This document shows positions 17,310 to 26,249 of a DNA stretch of 64,000 nucleotides, piece by piece. The stretch spans positions 2,604,501-2,668,500 of the forward strand of contig NZ_AP026683.1 in assembly GCF_025997995.1 (NCBI RefSeq), written 5' to 3'. The DNA comes from Sediminibacterium sp. TEGAF015 (lineage in GTDB: Bacteria > Bacteroidota > Bacteroidia > Chitinophagales > Chitinophagaceae). The notes below the pieces were generated by a model, which did not search any database, had not been told where the DNA came from, and saw only the letters and a list, made by a program, of their open reading frames with translations. The number at the start of each line of letters is the position of its first letter. The stretch's first letter is position 1. A program made the translations under genes and the position numbers.

Positions 17310-18537
17310 TAGCTATATAATTAATGGTTTCTTTACTTAGTATAATTTGCTTTTTAATTTCATTGATATAGAGTATGCTTTGATTGTAGCTCTCAATAAA
17401 ATCTGTGAACTCAATCAATGAAATATTTCTTTTTTGAAAATTCTGAATCACACCTGTATATACGGTTTCAAAGTCACCCATCGATTGCAGGCTTTTTGAC
17501 AATTGACTTTGTTGGTAATTCAGGGTATTGTATGCAGTAGCCAGTTGGGCCGACAAGCTAGTTTTTGCCTGATCAATATCTACAGAAGATTTACTTAACA
17601 AAGACTCCGCTACTTTAATATTTCCTCTGTTTTTATTTTTAAAAGGCAAACTCATTCCAAAAGTGAGCGTAACCTGATTACTAAAGGCGCCGCCACTTTG
17701 GTCATATGTTCCACCAATGGTTAGGTCAGGCTTAGCGATGGCTTTCTGCCATCTAAGATTAATTTCATCTTGTTCTTTTTGCTTAACTGCTTTTAAATAG
17801 TTTGGATTTTTTTCAAGTGCCTTTCCCTGCAATTGTGCCAACGTAAAAATAGATGGCGTTAGCATTTGCTGATTTAAGTCAGATTCATTTCCAATGGCTG
17901 AAATGTTTTCATTGGTATTGGTTAAAATCTGCAGATTTTCCTGAAAGGCCATTACTGTCTTCTGAATATCATTAATATCATTCCTTAGTGAAAGGGCAAG
18001 TGATTCTAGCCTAACTACTTCTTTTAAAGCAACATTTCCTTTGTTTGCCTGAACTGTATAAGCTTTAATTAATTCATCTAATTGTGTAATCTGTTTTTCA
18101 AGCTGCTTTATTTTCAATTGTCCAAAATAGACTTCATAAAAACTTGACTTTAACTGATACGAAAGATTGCGAAGCAATTCTTCATATTGTAATTCTGCCA
18201 GTTGCACATTCGATTGTGCAAATTCAATTTCTGACTTCTTTTTTCCCCCCATGTATATCAATTGCTGAATAGCAAGGGCTTTCTGTCCTTTCTTTCCAAT
18301 GTCGAATACTTGTTTGTTGTTGGGATTATAGAAGTTAACTTCTCCGGAAACATAAGGTTGCTCCCATATTCTGGCCTGAATTACAGCCGCCTTACTTCCA
18401 GCGATATTGTATTGCTCACTTAGTAATTGAAGATTGTTCTTTTGAAATAGAATTTCACAATCTTTAAGCGATAATGAGGTTTGTGCATTTGCACTAAACG
18501 AGAATATTAAAAAAAGCATTCCAAGTGTTCTGGCCAT
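17293..18537 (-). CDS. czcC: TolC/CzcC-type outer-membrane efflux channel
   Basis: From ATG 18537 (MARTLGMLFLIFSFSANAQ) this encodes 414 residues: a signal peptide and two outer-membrane-efflux (OEP) repeats, each long helical and coiled, e.g. EEIDL-type heptads around EQLDELIKAYTVQ. An in-frame ATG at 18555 adds six residues, but it would lie at or before the predicted transcription start, so 18537 is preferred. It is the first gene of the efflux trio and is separated by 64+ bases from the sensor kinase. That gap carries direct repeats suited to a response regulator, so the trio may have its own inducible promoter. Confidence 0.88.
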   Translation of the reverse strand: MARTLGMLFLIFSFSANAQTSLSLKDCEILFQKNNLQLLSEQYNIAGSKAAVIQARIWEQPYVSGEVNFYNPNNKQVFDIGKKGQKALAIQQLIYMGGKKKSEIEFAQSNVQLAELQYEELLRNLSYQLKSSFYEVYFGQLKIKQLEKQITQLDELIKAYTVQANKGNVALKEVVRLESLALSLRNDINDIQKTVMAFQENLQILTNTNENISAIGNESDLNQQMLTPSIFTLAQLQGKALEKNPNYLKAVKQKEQDEINLRWQKAIAKPDLTIGGTYDQSGGAFSNQVTLTFGMSLPFKNKNRGNIKVAESLLSKSSVDIDQAKTSLSAQLATAYNTLNYQQSQLSKSLQSMGDFETVYTGVIQNFQKRNISLIEFTDFIESYNQSILYINEIKKQIILSKETINYIANENIF

Positions 18538-18557
18538 AGTAGTGTTATTTGGCACTA

Positions 18558-18565
18558 CAAAGCTT
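18558..18565 (-). promoter_or_regulatory. Possible -7 element for the efflux trio
   Basis: Minus-strand AAGCTTTG differs from TAnnTTTG by one base and lies between the direct repeats and the channel gene. A start about 7 bases downstream would give a ~14-base leader for ATG 18537. Confidence 0.3.
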
Positions 18566-18581
18566 GGATACTGGTCTTTAA

Positions 18582-18603
18582 AACACCTTAAATAACACCT
18601 TAA
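18582..18603 (-). promoter_or_regulatory. Direct-repeat candidate response-regulator site upstream of czcC
   Basis: AACACCTTAA occurs at 18582-18591 and again at 18594-18603, a 12-base period (minus strand TTAAGGTGTT twice). A weaker third copy, AACCGGCTTAA, begins at 18604. OmpR-family regulators typically bind direct half-sites spaced near one helical turn, upstream of or overlapping the -35/-33 region. The regulator gene is in the same cluster (19969-20649). Binding is inference. Confidence 0.5.
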
Positions 18604-18619
18604 AACCGGCTTAATAAAG

Positions 18620-19972
18620 TTAAAATATAATTAAGAACTGATGGGTATAGCTACCAAAAGTATATTCAATTGAGAAGTCAAAATTGGTAAGAATACGCTT
18701 TACAATGGTTAAACCAATACCTAATCCCTTTGAATCTGCCGTATTTTCACCTCTTTTGAAAGGTTTAAATAAAATATCTTCTGCCTTGTCTGCTATCTTA
18801 CTTCCTGCATTAATGATGCTAAGTTTCAGCTTATGATTATCCTTGTATATTTTGACTTGGACTTTTTTATTATCGCTGTATAAATAGGCGTTCTTTATCA
18901 GATTACTGAATGCAATTTCAAGCAGATTGGGGCTTGCTTTTACCTCGAGTATTTCAGGGGTTTCTGCTACTGATTCTGCAATACTGAAATCAATACTGAT
19001 ATCTTTAAAGTCGTGGGAAATCTTTTCAAAAGCAGCGTACAATACCTCGTCAATTCTTATTGATTCGTATTCACGCGGATTGGTTTGATTGTTTTTAGTA
19101 AGGAGCAGCAGCGAGTTAATTAGTTCATTTAGTTGCGCAATATCTTGCATCATGCTTTTAAGAAAGAGATCATTCTCTCCTTTTTGTTGTAGCAATTGAT
19201 TTTCAACCTGAGCAGATAATTTTAACAGCGGGGTTCTTAATTCGTGGGAAACATGAGCAGTAAAATCTTTTTGAAGATTGTATACTTCTGTAATCCGACT
19301 CATCATTTGGTTGAACTCAATACTTAATAGATCAATTTCATTCTTACTGTTTTCTTTAGTTGCTAATTGCCTTTCAATATGCAAATCGTTTATTTGACTA
19401 ATGTTTTCATGGAACTCATCTAGTGGTTTTAGTTGCTTTTTAATCAGGGTGAAGGTAAATAGCCAGGTAGCTAGCAGAAAAACTAAAAATGTTATGATTA
19501 CAATGGTTGTTAAGTATCTGAGTTTGCTTTTACCATAATTGTCATTTGCAGAAACAATCGCGTAAAATTGTTTACCATTATTTAAATGCTTGATTCCATA
19601 AATTTCGTTTTCGCCCTCGCTTTTGAAATAAGCCCCCTCGGTTTTTAATATTTCTAGATCCCCAGTAGTCCAATGTATTTTGGTGTCGTCTAAACTGCTA
19701 TAGATTAAATTGAAGTTTTCATCAAAGATTAATGTTTTTTCATCGTACAATTGATGAATTGAGTTCTGGTCAATAATTTTCAGCAGGTCGTTATCCAGTT
19801 CCTTAACATCCAATAAAAGCCGGATTGTAGTTAATGCTTTTTCATTTAACCGTTCCTTGAATTCTTCTGCTCTGAAAGAAGCAAAACTCATTACAATAAA
19901 AAGAGCAATCAGCGCATAAAAACCTGAAAAGAAAAGGCTGGAATAAAGCGTTATTTTATGTTTGATGGTCAT
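18620..19972 (-). CDS. Sensor histidine kinase
   Basis: This 450-residue membrane kinase has span 1 at about residues 9-32, an extracytoplasmic sensor (about 33-150), span 2 at 152-176, a HAMP-like linker (177-232), an H-box HVSHELRTP with phospho-acceptor H243, an N-box NLIKNAYLYSDN and a G-box KGLGIGLTIVKRI in the ATPase domain. It overlaps the response regulator by four bases, so the two are translationally coupled. Position directly before the metal efflux genes suggests that it senses metal or envelope stress. The sensor region has no obvious His/Cys cluster, so the signal is unknown. Confidence 0.9.
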   Translation of the reverse strand: MTIKHKITLYSSLFFSGFYALIALFIVMSFASFRAEEFKERLNEKALTTIRLLLDVKELDNDLLKIIDQNSIHQLYDEKTLIFDENFNLIYSSLDDTKIHWTTGDLEILKTEGAYFKSEGENEIYGIKHLNNGKQFYAIVSANDNYGKSKLRYLTTIVIITFLVFLLATWLFTFTLIKKQLKPLDEFHENISQINDLHIERQLATKENSKNEIDLLSIEFNQMMSRITEVYNLQKDFTAHVSHELRTPLLKLSAQVENQLLQQKGENDLFLKSMMQDIAQLNELINSLLLLTKNNQTNPREYESIRIDEVLYAAFEKISHDFKDISIDFSIAESVAETPEILEVKASPNLLEIAFSNLIKNAYLYSDNKKVQVKIYKDNHKLKLSIINAGSKIADKAEDILFKPFKRGENTADSKGLGIGLTIVKRILTNFDFSIEYTFGSYTHQFLIIF

Positions 19973-20649
19973 TCTTGTTTCAAATAATAACCGAAGCCTA
20001 CTTTGGTATGTATTAATTTATCAGTATACAATTTATCAATTTTGTTGCGTAAAAAATTAATATATACTTCAATAGTATTCTCATTAGATTCTATATGGTA
20101 GTCCCATAAGCTTTCCGCAATTTGTTGTTTAGATAAAACGCGGCCGTTGGCATTTGCGAGAATAGTTAATAATTTAAACTCTTTGGGTGTGAGTTTGATT
20201 TCTTGCTTTGATCTACACACTTGTTTATTGTCTATATCAATACTTAAATCACCAATTTTTAAAACGGTAGCATTAAATTGGGGAACTTGTTTTCTCCTGA
20301 TTAAAGCATCTATTCTTAGCACCAGCTCTTCTAATAAAAAAGGCTTCACCAGATAATCATCAGCACCTAGTTGAAACGCTATCGTTTTATCTTCAATTTC
20401 GCCTAAAGCAGTAAGCATAAGGATTGGCGTTTCTTTATTTGATTCGCGAACTATTTTACAAATGTCTAATCCATTTATTTTAGGAACATTAATATCCAGC
20501 AAATAGATATCATAAGAATTACTATTGCTATACTTCAAGAATATTTCACCATCATATACAATTTCACAAGATATATTCTTTGCCTTCAGAAAACTGGATA
20601 TCTGATGGGCTATGGTAGGTTCGTCTTCTAGTAAAAGCGCTTTGATCAT
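19969..20649 (-). CDS. OmpR-family response regulator
   Basis: From ATG 20649 (MIKALLLEDEP) this encodes 226 residues: a receiver domain with acidic pair E8/D9, phospho-acceptor D52 (LLDINVP) and K102 (LVKPF), then a winged-helix DNA-binding domain (KLTPKEFKLL to GFGYYL). An upstream in-frame ATG at 20676 would add nine residues but lies inside the ABC exporter gene. ATG 20649 forms an ATGA overlap with that gene's stop, the expected coupling arrangement. It probably controls the efflux genes through the repeats at 18582-18603. Confidence 0.92.
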   Translation of the reverse strand: MIKALLLEDEPTIAHQISSFLKAKNISCEIVYDGEIFLKYSNSNSYDIYLLDINVPKINGLDICKIVRESNKETPILMLTALGEIEDKTIAFQLGADDYLVKPFLLEELVLRIDALIRRKQVPQFNATVLKIGDLSIDIDNKQVCRSKQEIKLTPKEFKLLTILANANGRVLSKQQIAESLWDYHIESNENTIEVYINFLRNKIDKLYTDKLIHTKVGFGYYLKQE

Positions 20650-22433
20650 TTTCTTTCTCCAATTTGCTGTCTCCACATAGCATAGTACAATCCTTTTTCA
20701 GCCAATAATTCGGAATGGCTGCCCGTCTCTACCACTTTTCCTTTTTCTAAAACATAGATCCTGTCTGCATGCATAATGGTACTAAGCCTATGTGCAATCA
20801 TTATGGTAATCTGCTCTTTTAATGCAGAAATGCTTCGTATGGTATTGGTAATTTCTTCTTCAGTTATACTATCTAAAGCAGAAGTAGCTTCATCAAATAT
20901 CAGGAGTTTGGGTTGTCTTATTAAAGCACGTGCAATGGACAATCGTTGTTTCTCTCCACCACTCAGTTTTAATCCACCTTCTCCAATCATGGAATCAATT
21001 CCATTTTGGGCTTTTGCTAATAGGTTGGCACAACTGGCTTTTTCTAGGGCAGCAATTACTGCAGCATCACCCGCTGCTGGTGCCACAAATAATAAGTTTT
21101 CTTTGATAGTGCCCGCAAATAACTGGGTGTCTTGGGTTACAAACCCGATTTGGTTACGCAGTTCTTCCATATCAATAGCGTGGCCATCTACACCATTATA
21201 GGTTACTTTCCCTTCCTGGGTATGATACAATCCAACAAGCAATTTCACCAATGTACTTTTTCCTGCACCTGAAGGTCCTACAAAGGCAATGGTCTCGCCT
21301 TTTTTCACTTCAAATGAAATGCCGTCCAATGCACTGAATTGAGCAGACTGATGTTTAAAGTGAATATTGTGAAATGCCAATGTACTGATGTTTCCAATAG
21401 GGGTTGGGTGTTCTGGACGAGGTTCTGATGGTTTTTGCATCAGATTATGAAAGTTATTTAATGAAGCTTCGGCTTCGCGATAACTTAATATAATATTCCC
21501 TATTTCCTGTAAAGGACCGAAAATAAAGAAGGAATAGAATGTTAGTGTCATTACTTCACCCGCAGTCAATTTACCTTGAAATACCAACCATAAAAGGGTA
21601 AACATAATTACCTGACGCAGGAAGTTAACAAATGTGCCTTGTACAAAGCTTAAAGAGCGGATGCTTTTTACTTTTCGCAATTCAAGCCCCAAGATTTTAT
21701 AGGTATTCTTATTTAAGCGACCAATTTCTTGTTCCGTTAGACCAAGGCTTTTAACCAGTTCAATATTGCGTAAACTCTCTGTAGTAGTACCTGCCAGTGT
21801 TGTTGTTTCTTTTACAATGTCTTTCTGAATGGCCTTAATCCGCTTACTTAAAAAACTGGTAAGCATTGATAGCATAACAATACCCACCGCGTAAATAGGC
21901 ATGATGCTCCAATGCAAACGAAATGAGTATACAGATATAAAAACAATTCCAACCAGAATACTGAAAAGTACATTGATAAATGCTATGATAAAGCGTTCTG
22001 TATCGGTTCTTACTTTCGAAAGAATAGAAAGGGTTTCCCCACTTCGCTGATCTTCAAATTCTTGATAGGGTAACTGCATGGAGTGTTTTAATCCATCTGT
22101 AAAAATCTTTGCCCCAAATTTTTGCACAATTACATTACTGCAGTAATCCTGAAAAGCTTTGGCAATTCGAGAAACCATAGCCACGCTAATTAGAATAGCT
22201 AAAAATCCGAGAACACCCCAAATAAATTCGGCTTCTGTTCTTGTACCGGTTGCAATGAATTGTTTTTGTTTATTAAAGTATCCCTTTTGCAAAGGATGCA
22301 TACCATATTGGTCTAATAGCTTCCCAAAGAAGTAAGGGTCCAGCATACTGAAACTCTGGTTAATAGCTGCCAGTAAGAGTGCCAATGCAATTAACCATTT
22401 ATAGGGCTTTAAATATTGGAGGAGTAATTTCAT
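20646..22433 (-). CDS. ABC exporter (MsbA-like fused membrane and ATPase half-transporter)
   Basis: These 595 residues comprise six predicted spans in the first ~320 residues, then an ATPase domain with Walker A GPSGAGKST (about 383), signature LSGGEKQR (about 489), Walker B LLIFDEATSALD and the H-loop IAHRLST. It works as a dimer. Substrates of this subgroup include lipids, peptides and drugs and cannot be told from sequence. Its stop codon overlaps the response-regulator start (ATGA), so an exporter is the lead gene of a two-component and metal-efflux cluster. A -7 element lies 8 bases before its ATG. Confidence 0.9.
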   Translation of the reverse strand: MKLLLQYLKPYKWLIALALLLAAINQSFSMLDPYFFGKLLDQYGMHPLQKGYFNKQKQFIATGTRTEAEFIWGVLGFLAILISVAMVSRIAKAFQDYCSNVIVQKFGAKIFTDGLKHSMQLPYQEFEDQRSGETLSILSKVRTDTERFIIAFINVLFSILVGIVFISVYSFRLHWSIMPIYAVGIVMLSMLTSFLSKRIKAIQKDIVKETTTLAGTTTESLRNIELVKSLGLTEQEIGRLNKNTYKILGLELRKVKSIRSLSFVQGTFVNFLRQVIMFTLLWLVFQGKLTAGEVMTLTFYSFFIFGPLQEIGNIILSYREAEASLNNFHNLMQKPSEPRPEHPTPIGNISTLAFHNIHFKHQSAQFSALDGISFEVKKGETIAFVGPSGAGKSTLVKLLVGLYHTQEGKVTYNGVDGHAIDMEELRNQIGFVTQDTQLFAGTIKENLLFVAPAAGDAAVIAALEKASCANLLAKAQNGIDSMIGEGGLKLSGGEKQRLSIARALIRQPKLLIFDEATSALDSITEEEITNTIRSISALKEQITIMIAHRLSTIMHADRIYVLEKGKVVETGSHSELLAEKGLYYAMWRQQIGERK

Positions 22434-22440
22434 GATGGGG

Positions 22441-22448
22441 CAAAGTTA
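22441..22448 (-). promoter_or_regulatory. -7 promoter element for the ABC exporter/two-component operon
   Basis: Minus-strand TAACTTTG matches TAnnTTTG exactly, 8 bases before the ATG. It predicts a nearly leaderless mRNA. No clear -33 TTG is present. Confidence 0.45.
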
Positions 22449-22543
22449 TTATATGGCGCTTTATCCACCACTGTTAATAATAAGTTCATACAGATTTAGC
22501 TGGATAAGCGGTTTTCCTTGGTAACTTCAGAAAACCCTATTTT

Positions 22544-23017
22544 ATGCATTGGAGAAAATTCAATGGAGAAAACATCCACCTGCCCATCAAAGAGGCAGTA
22601 GAAGAAGCCATTAAACGAGAAACCGAAAAAGGCACAAAACTCAAAGTTTGTATTGGTACCGACAGCCAGGTTAAAGGCGATGATACCGAGTTTGCCACTG
22701 TTATTGTTTTTTTGCGCGAACACAGTGGCGGTTTCATGTACATTCACAATGAAAAGACGAAACAGAAGTTTCATCTAAAAGAGCGAATGCTTACTGAAGT
22801 TGCCAAGAGTATTGAAATTGCGTATGAGCTTTGCCATTTATTTATTGAGTATCATATTGAGATGGAAGTGCATGCCGACATCAATACCAATCCAATGTTT
22901 AAAAGCAATGATGCTTTGCGTGAAGCCATGGGGTATATTCTGGGAATGGGCTTTGCTTTCAAAGCCAAGCCGGAAGCCTTTGCCAGCAGTTGTTGTGCAG
23001 ACAAAGCGGTTAATTAG
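22544..23017 (+). CDS. YkuK-like RNase H-fold protein
   Basis: This 157-residue protein matches the YkuK/DUF458 RNase H-like family (PF04308). The first acidic strand is KVCIGTDSQ with D40 and the second part contains EMEVHADINTNP. The central beta-strands and helices fit an RNase H fold. The function in this family is not settled; nuclease activity is a prediction. It is a single-gene unit transcribed away from the ABC exporter, with the -7 elements of the two directions sharing a ~110-base gap. The C-terminus FASSCCADKAVN has two adjacent cysteines. Confidence 0.8.
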   Translation: MHWRKFNGENIHLPIKEAVEEAIKRETEKGTKLKVCIGTDSQVKGDDTEFATVIVFLREHSGGFMYIHNEKTKQKFHLKERMLTEVAKSIEIAYELCHLFIEYHIEMEVHADINTNPMFKSNDALREAMGYILGMGFAFKAKPEAFASSCCADKAVN

Positions 23018-23054
23018 GAGTGTGGCTGCTTCCTGAATGTTGAAGTTCAGTGTA

Positions 23055-24116
23055 TTAATAACCTTGGAGCAAAGACCTTAGCGAAGCTGCCAGCAGCGCT
23101 TGTTTCTTCGCTTCAAATGCGGGAACTTTTTCTTTAGGTAAACGCAGCTGATAGGTTTTACCTGCTGCCAGAGCTTTCTCAAAACCAGGATTCCAGCGAT
23201 TGAATTGCGTAATGTCCATACTCAGTTCATTGGCTATTATCAATGCCTGATACCTTCCTGTTACTTCTAGTTCTGTGCTGTTATTGATTTCATCTGGGCT
23301 TAGCTGGCGAACATCTCCATGAAGCATAATGTTTTCCTGATGAATCTTTGTTTCTGCAGCAGTCATGGTAGTCCATCCGCCACTACCCTCCATTACATAA
23401 TGGGTGGCAATAAATTTCTTTACATGATTTCTGGTTTCTTCAGGTAAATGATATTGCAACTGCCAGAAGTCTCTGCTACCTGTTTTGCGAATGGCTTGTT
23501 TAACTCTTCCGGCACCACCGTTATACCCTGCAACAACAAGCAACCAATCCTTGAATTCTGCATAGAGTTCCCGCATTATTTTGGCTGCCACATGGGTACT
23601 TTTATTGTAGTCCATTCGCTCATCCGGATTTCGAACACTCAATCCAAATCTCTTTGCTTCAAAATCCATGATCTGCCAGGGGCCAGCTGCACCTGCCCAG
23701 GAAACAACACCTGCGCCTAAGTTACTTTCAATCACACTGAGGTATTTCATTTCTTTTGGAATGCCGTATTGGGTAAGAACCCCTTCGTATAAATCAAAGT
23801 AGGGTTTACCCCATTGTTTCATTTTCTCCAGCGATTTACTGTGTTTTTTCATGTAATCCTGTACAAAGGAAACCGCTCTGGGATTAAGCTGTACTGCATA
23901 AGGCTTGCTGGGATCAAAGCGCGTTTTAAAAAGGGATTTAAACCCAAACTTGTCGGTAGTCGTATCTTTTTGTGCTTGAACTTCTGTGGTGAAAAATCCT
24001 AGGAAGAAAACAAAAACAAAGGAGAAAGGCAGAATATAAAATGAAAGTAAAGGACGCAAATTTGTAGGTATTGCGTTGGTTGTTTTTGTAGCTGGATGAT
24101 GACTGCTGTTTCTCAT
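23055..24116 (-). CDS. Membrane-bound lytic murein transglycosylase (GH23, MltD-like)
   Basis: This 353-residue protein has a hydrophobic signal or anchor at about 24-48, then a GH23 SLT domain with catalytic E130 in LSVIESNLG, the GAAGPWQIMDFEAKRFGL motif and AGYNGGAGRV. The C-terminal ~70 residues (DITQFNRWNPGFEKALAAG, then YQLRLP) look like one degenerate LysM-type peptidoglycan-binding unit. It would cleave peptidoglycan strands to 1,6-anhydro ends. Its ATG overlaps the gatA stop (ATGA), so it is the last gene of tatA-gatA-LT. Confidence 0.87.
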   Translation of the reverse strand: MRNSSHHPATKTTNAIPTNLRPLLSFYILPFSFVFVFFLGFFTTEVQAQKDTTTDKFGFKSLFKTRFDPSKPYAVQLNPRAVSFVQDYMKKHSKSLEKMKQWGKPYFDLYEGVLTQYGIPKEMKYLSVIESNLGAGVVSWAGAAGPWQIMDFEAKRFGLSVRNPDERMDYNKSTHVAAKIMRELYAEFKDWLLVVAGYNGGAGRVKQAIRKTGSRDFWQLQYHLPEETRNHVKKFIATHYVMEGSGGWTTMTAAETKIHQENIMLHGDVRQLSPDEINNSTELEVTGRYQALIIANELSMDITQFNRWNPGFEKALAAGKTYQLRLPKEKVPAFEAKKQALLAASLRSLLQGY

Positions 24117-25582
24117 GATCTAAGCTCCATCAATTGGGCACTCAAATGTATAAGACCCATTTCATCAAAAGAACGCGTCATCACCTGTAAACCAAAAGGC
24201 ATACCATTTGTATGGGTAAATAGTGGTAATGAGATGGCCGGTATTCCTACCAGGTTGGCATATACGGTATAGATATCCCCCAGAAACATTTCAATAGGGT
24301 CATTGGTTTTTTCTCCAATCTTAAATGCAGGAGAAGGAACAGTAGGAGATAGTATTGCGTCAAAATCCCGGAAAATGCCATCTGTTTGTTGTTTCAGCAA
24401 TTGTCTTACCTGCTGCGCTTTGGTAAAATACGCATCAAAGAATCCTTCGCTCAATACAAATGTGCCAAGTAAAATTCTTCTTTTCACTTCTTCCCCAAAT
24501 CCTTCTGAGCGGGAAGCCTTATACATTTCTGTTAAGTCAATAGCTGATGTTGTAGTTCTGTGTCCATAACGAACACCATCGTACCTGGATAAATTACTGG
24601 AGGCTTCTGCAGTAGTTAAAACATAGTAAGTAGGAACTACGTATTCCAGAAGGCTGAAATCGATTGCGGTTACCGTATGTCCTTCCTGCTTCAACTTTTC
24701 AAAATAAGCCAGTGTTTGTGCCTGTATATTTTTATCTAAGGAAGGATGTTCCAGGGCTTCTTTAAAATATGCCAGCTTAAATTTTTTACTTGGGCCCGCC
24801 GTTTTTTCTTCAGTATCATTAGCTTGATTAACGACCACCTTACTATATGGCATTACAGATTCCTGCGAAACTGTACTGTCATATTCATCGGGTCCTGCAA
24901 TAACTTCTAAAACCAATGCCGCATCTTCTAAGGTCTTAGAAAAAATGCCAATCTGATCAAAAGAGGAAGCGTAGGCAATCAACCCATATCGGGATACTCT
25001 TCCATAGCTGGGTTTTAAGCCGATAATGCCACAAAAATCAGCTGGCTGTCTTACCGATCCGCCTGTATCGCTGCCGAGGCTAACCATGCAAAGATTCGCT
25101 TGAACGGCAACGGCTGATCCACCAGATGAACCGCCCGATACTCTTGTAGTATCTGCAGCATTTAATACAGGGCCAAAGGCTGAGTTTTCGTTGCTGCTGC
25201 CCATGGCAAATTCATCACAGTTCTGGCGACCAATGATGATGGCACCCGCATCCAGTAATTTTTGGGTGGCGGTTGCGTGGTAAACCGATTGAAAATTACC
25301 AAGCATTCGGGAGCTGGCGGTTAGGGTATGGCCTTTATGGGCAATCACATCTTTTAATCCGACAATAACACCATGCAATGGGCCAACCAGCTGTCCAATG
25401 GCAGCAGCTGCATCTAATTCCTTTGCTCTTTCCAGTGCCTCTGTTTCATACACTTCCAGGAAGGCATTTAAGTGTGCGTTTTCCCGGATAGACTGGGTGT
25501 AAAAAAGAACGGCCTCCACACAGGTGGTTTGGCCGTTTTGCAATGCTGTATGAAATGCTTTGATTGAAGTATAATCAAACAT
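24113..25582 (-). CDS. gatA: Asp-tRNA(Asn)/Glu-tRNA(Gln) amidotransferase subunit A
   Basis: This 489-residue amidase-signature enzyme has the Ser-cisSer-Lys triad in place: K77 (VGLKDVIA), S152 (SGGSSGGSAVAV) and nucleophile S176 (GSDTGGSVRQP). Length and the substrate-pocket motif YDGVRYGHR match GatA rather than a generic amidase. It supplies ammonia from glutamine to GatB for making Gln-tRNA or Asn-tRNA. gatB and gatC are not in the window, so the complex is encoded at separate loci. It overlaps the tatA stop by one base (TAATG). Confidence 0.93.
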   Translation of the reverse strand: MFDYTSIKAFHTALQNGQTTCVEAVLFYTQSIRENAHLNAFLEVYETEALERAKELDAAAAIGQLVGPLHGVIVGLKDVIAHKGHTLTASSRMLGNFQSVYHATATQKLLDAGAIIIGRQNCDEFAMGSSNENSAFGPVLNAADTTRVSGGSSGGSAVAVQANLCMVSLGSDTGGSVRQPADFCGIIGLKPSYGRVSRYGLIAYASSFDQIGIFSKTLEDAALVLEVIAGPDEYDSTVSQESVMPYSKVVVNQANDTEEKTAGPSKKFKLAYFKEALEHPSLDKNIQAQTLAYFEKLKQEGHTVTAIDFSLLEYVVPTYYVLTTAEASSNLSRYDGVRYGHRTTTSAIDLTEMYKASRSEGFGEEVKRRILLGTFVLSEGFFDAYFTKAQQVRQLLKQQTDGIFRDFDAILSPTVPSPAFKIGEKTNDPIEMFLGDIYTVYANLVGIPAISLPLFTHTNGMPFGLQVMTRSFDEMGLIHLSAQLMELRS

Positions 25583-25770
25583 TATGCTGTAGTACTGTCT
25601 TTTTCTTTAATGCCTTCTTCTAATTCTTTTTTCACGTTGTTCTTGGCATCATTAAACTCACGAATTCCTTTTCCAAGACCTCTCATGAATTCAGGAATTT
25701 TTCTTCCGCCAAACATAACTAGGATTACAAGACCAATGATCAGTAATTCCTGAAAACCTAAACTTCCCAT
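25582..25770 (-). CDS. tatA: Twin-arginine translocase subunit TatA/E
   Basis: This 62-residue protein has a short N-terminal membrane helix (about 7-21, ELLIIGLVILVMFGG), the conserved hinge FGGRKIPEFMRGLGKG and an amphipathic, then charged, C-terminal helix. This is the standard TatA architecture; it polymerises to make the passage for folded Tat substrates. It heads the tatA-gatA-transglycosylase operon. A likely local client is the DUF1501 protein, whose N-terminus begins with a twin Arg. Confidence 0.93.
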   Translation of the reverse strand: MGSLGFQELLIIGLVILVMFGGRKIPEFMRGLGKGIREFNDAKNNVKKELEEGIKEKDSTTA

Positions 25771-25800
25771 AGTATATTTTTTATTGCTGTAAAGTTAAGA

Positions 25801-25808
25801 CAAATGTA
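25801..25808 (-). promoter_or_regulatory. -7 promoter element for the tatA operon
   Basis: Minus-strand TACATTTG is an exact TAnnTTTG match 30 bases before the tatA ATG and just downstream of the rplS terminator. Confidence 0.5.
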
Positions 25809-25823
25809 TACGATTCAACCAAT

Positions 25824-25858
25824 AAAAAAAGCGCTCCGAGCTTTCGGGGCGCTTTTTT
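25824..25858 (-). terminator. Rho-independent terminator after rplS
   Basis: Stem GCGCTCCGA (25831-25839) pairs with TCGGGGCGC (25844-25852) with one G-T pair and a four-base loop, flanked by seven A on the left and six T on the right. It can work in both directions and separates rplS from the tatA operon. Confidence 0.85.
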
Positions 25859-25876
25859 AAGCAATTTATTAGAATA

Positions 25877-26227
25877 CTAAAAACGTTTTTCTTTAATACG
25901 TGCGCTCTTACCGCTTCTTTCACGTAGATAGAAAAGCTTAGCACGACGTACTTTACCTTTCTTGTTCAATACTACAGACTCAATGTTTGGAGACAACATT
26001 GGGAACAAACGCTCAACACCTACACCATCAGAGATTTTACGTACGGTAAATGAAGCAGTAGCTCCTACACCCTGTAATTTAATTACATCTCCGCGGAAAG
26101 ACTGGATACGCTCTTTTCCACCTTCAACAATCTTATAGTTTACGGTTACATTATCTCCAGCTTTAAAGCTAGGTAACTCTTTCTTAGCGGTTAATTGTTC
26201 GTGAACAAACTGTACTGCTGCCTGCAT
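25877..26227 (-). CDS. rplS: 50S ribosomal protein L19
   Basis: From ATG 26227 (MQAAVQFVHEQLTAKKELP) this encodes 116 residues matching bL19 over its full length: FKAGDNVTVNYKIVEGGKER, FRGDVIKLQGVG and the C-terminal KKGKVRRAKLFYLRERSGK. The frame stays open to 26281, but that extension passes through a complete promoter (26250-26282), so the shorter start is correct. It is monocistronic, with its own promoter and terminator, unlike the rpsP-rimM-trmD-rplS operon common in other phyla. Confidence 0.95.
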   Translation of the reverse strand: MQAAVQFVHEQLTAKKELPSFKAGDNVTVNYKIVEGGKERIQSFRGDVIKLQGVGATASFTVRKISDGVGVERLFPMLSPNIESVVLNKKGKVRRAKLFYLRERSGKSARIKEKRF

Positions 26228-26249
26228 AACATTATTTTTTATCGGACGG

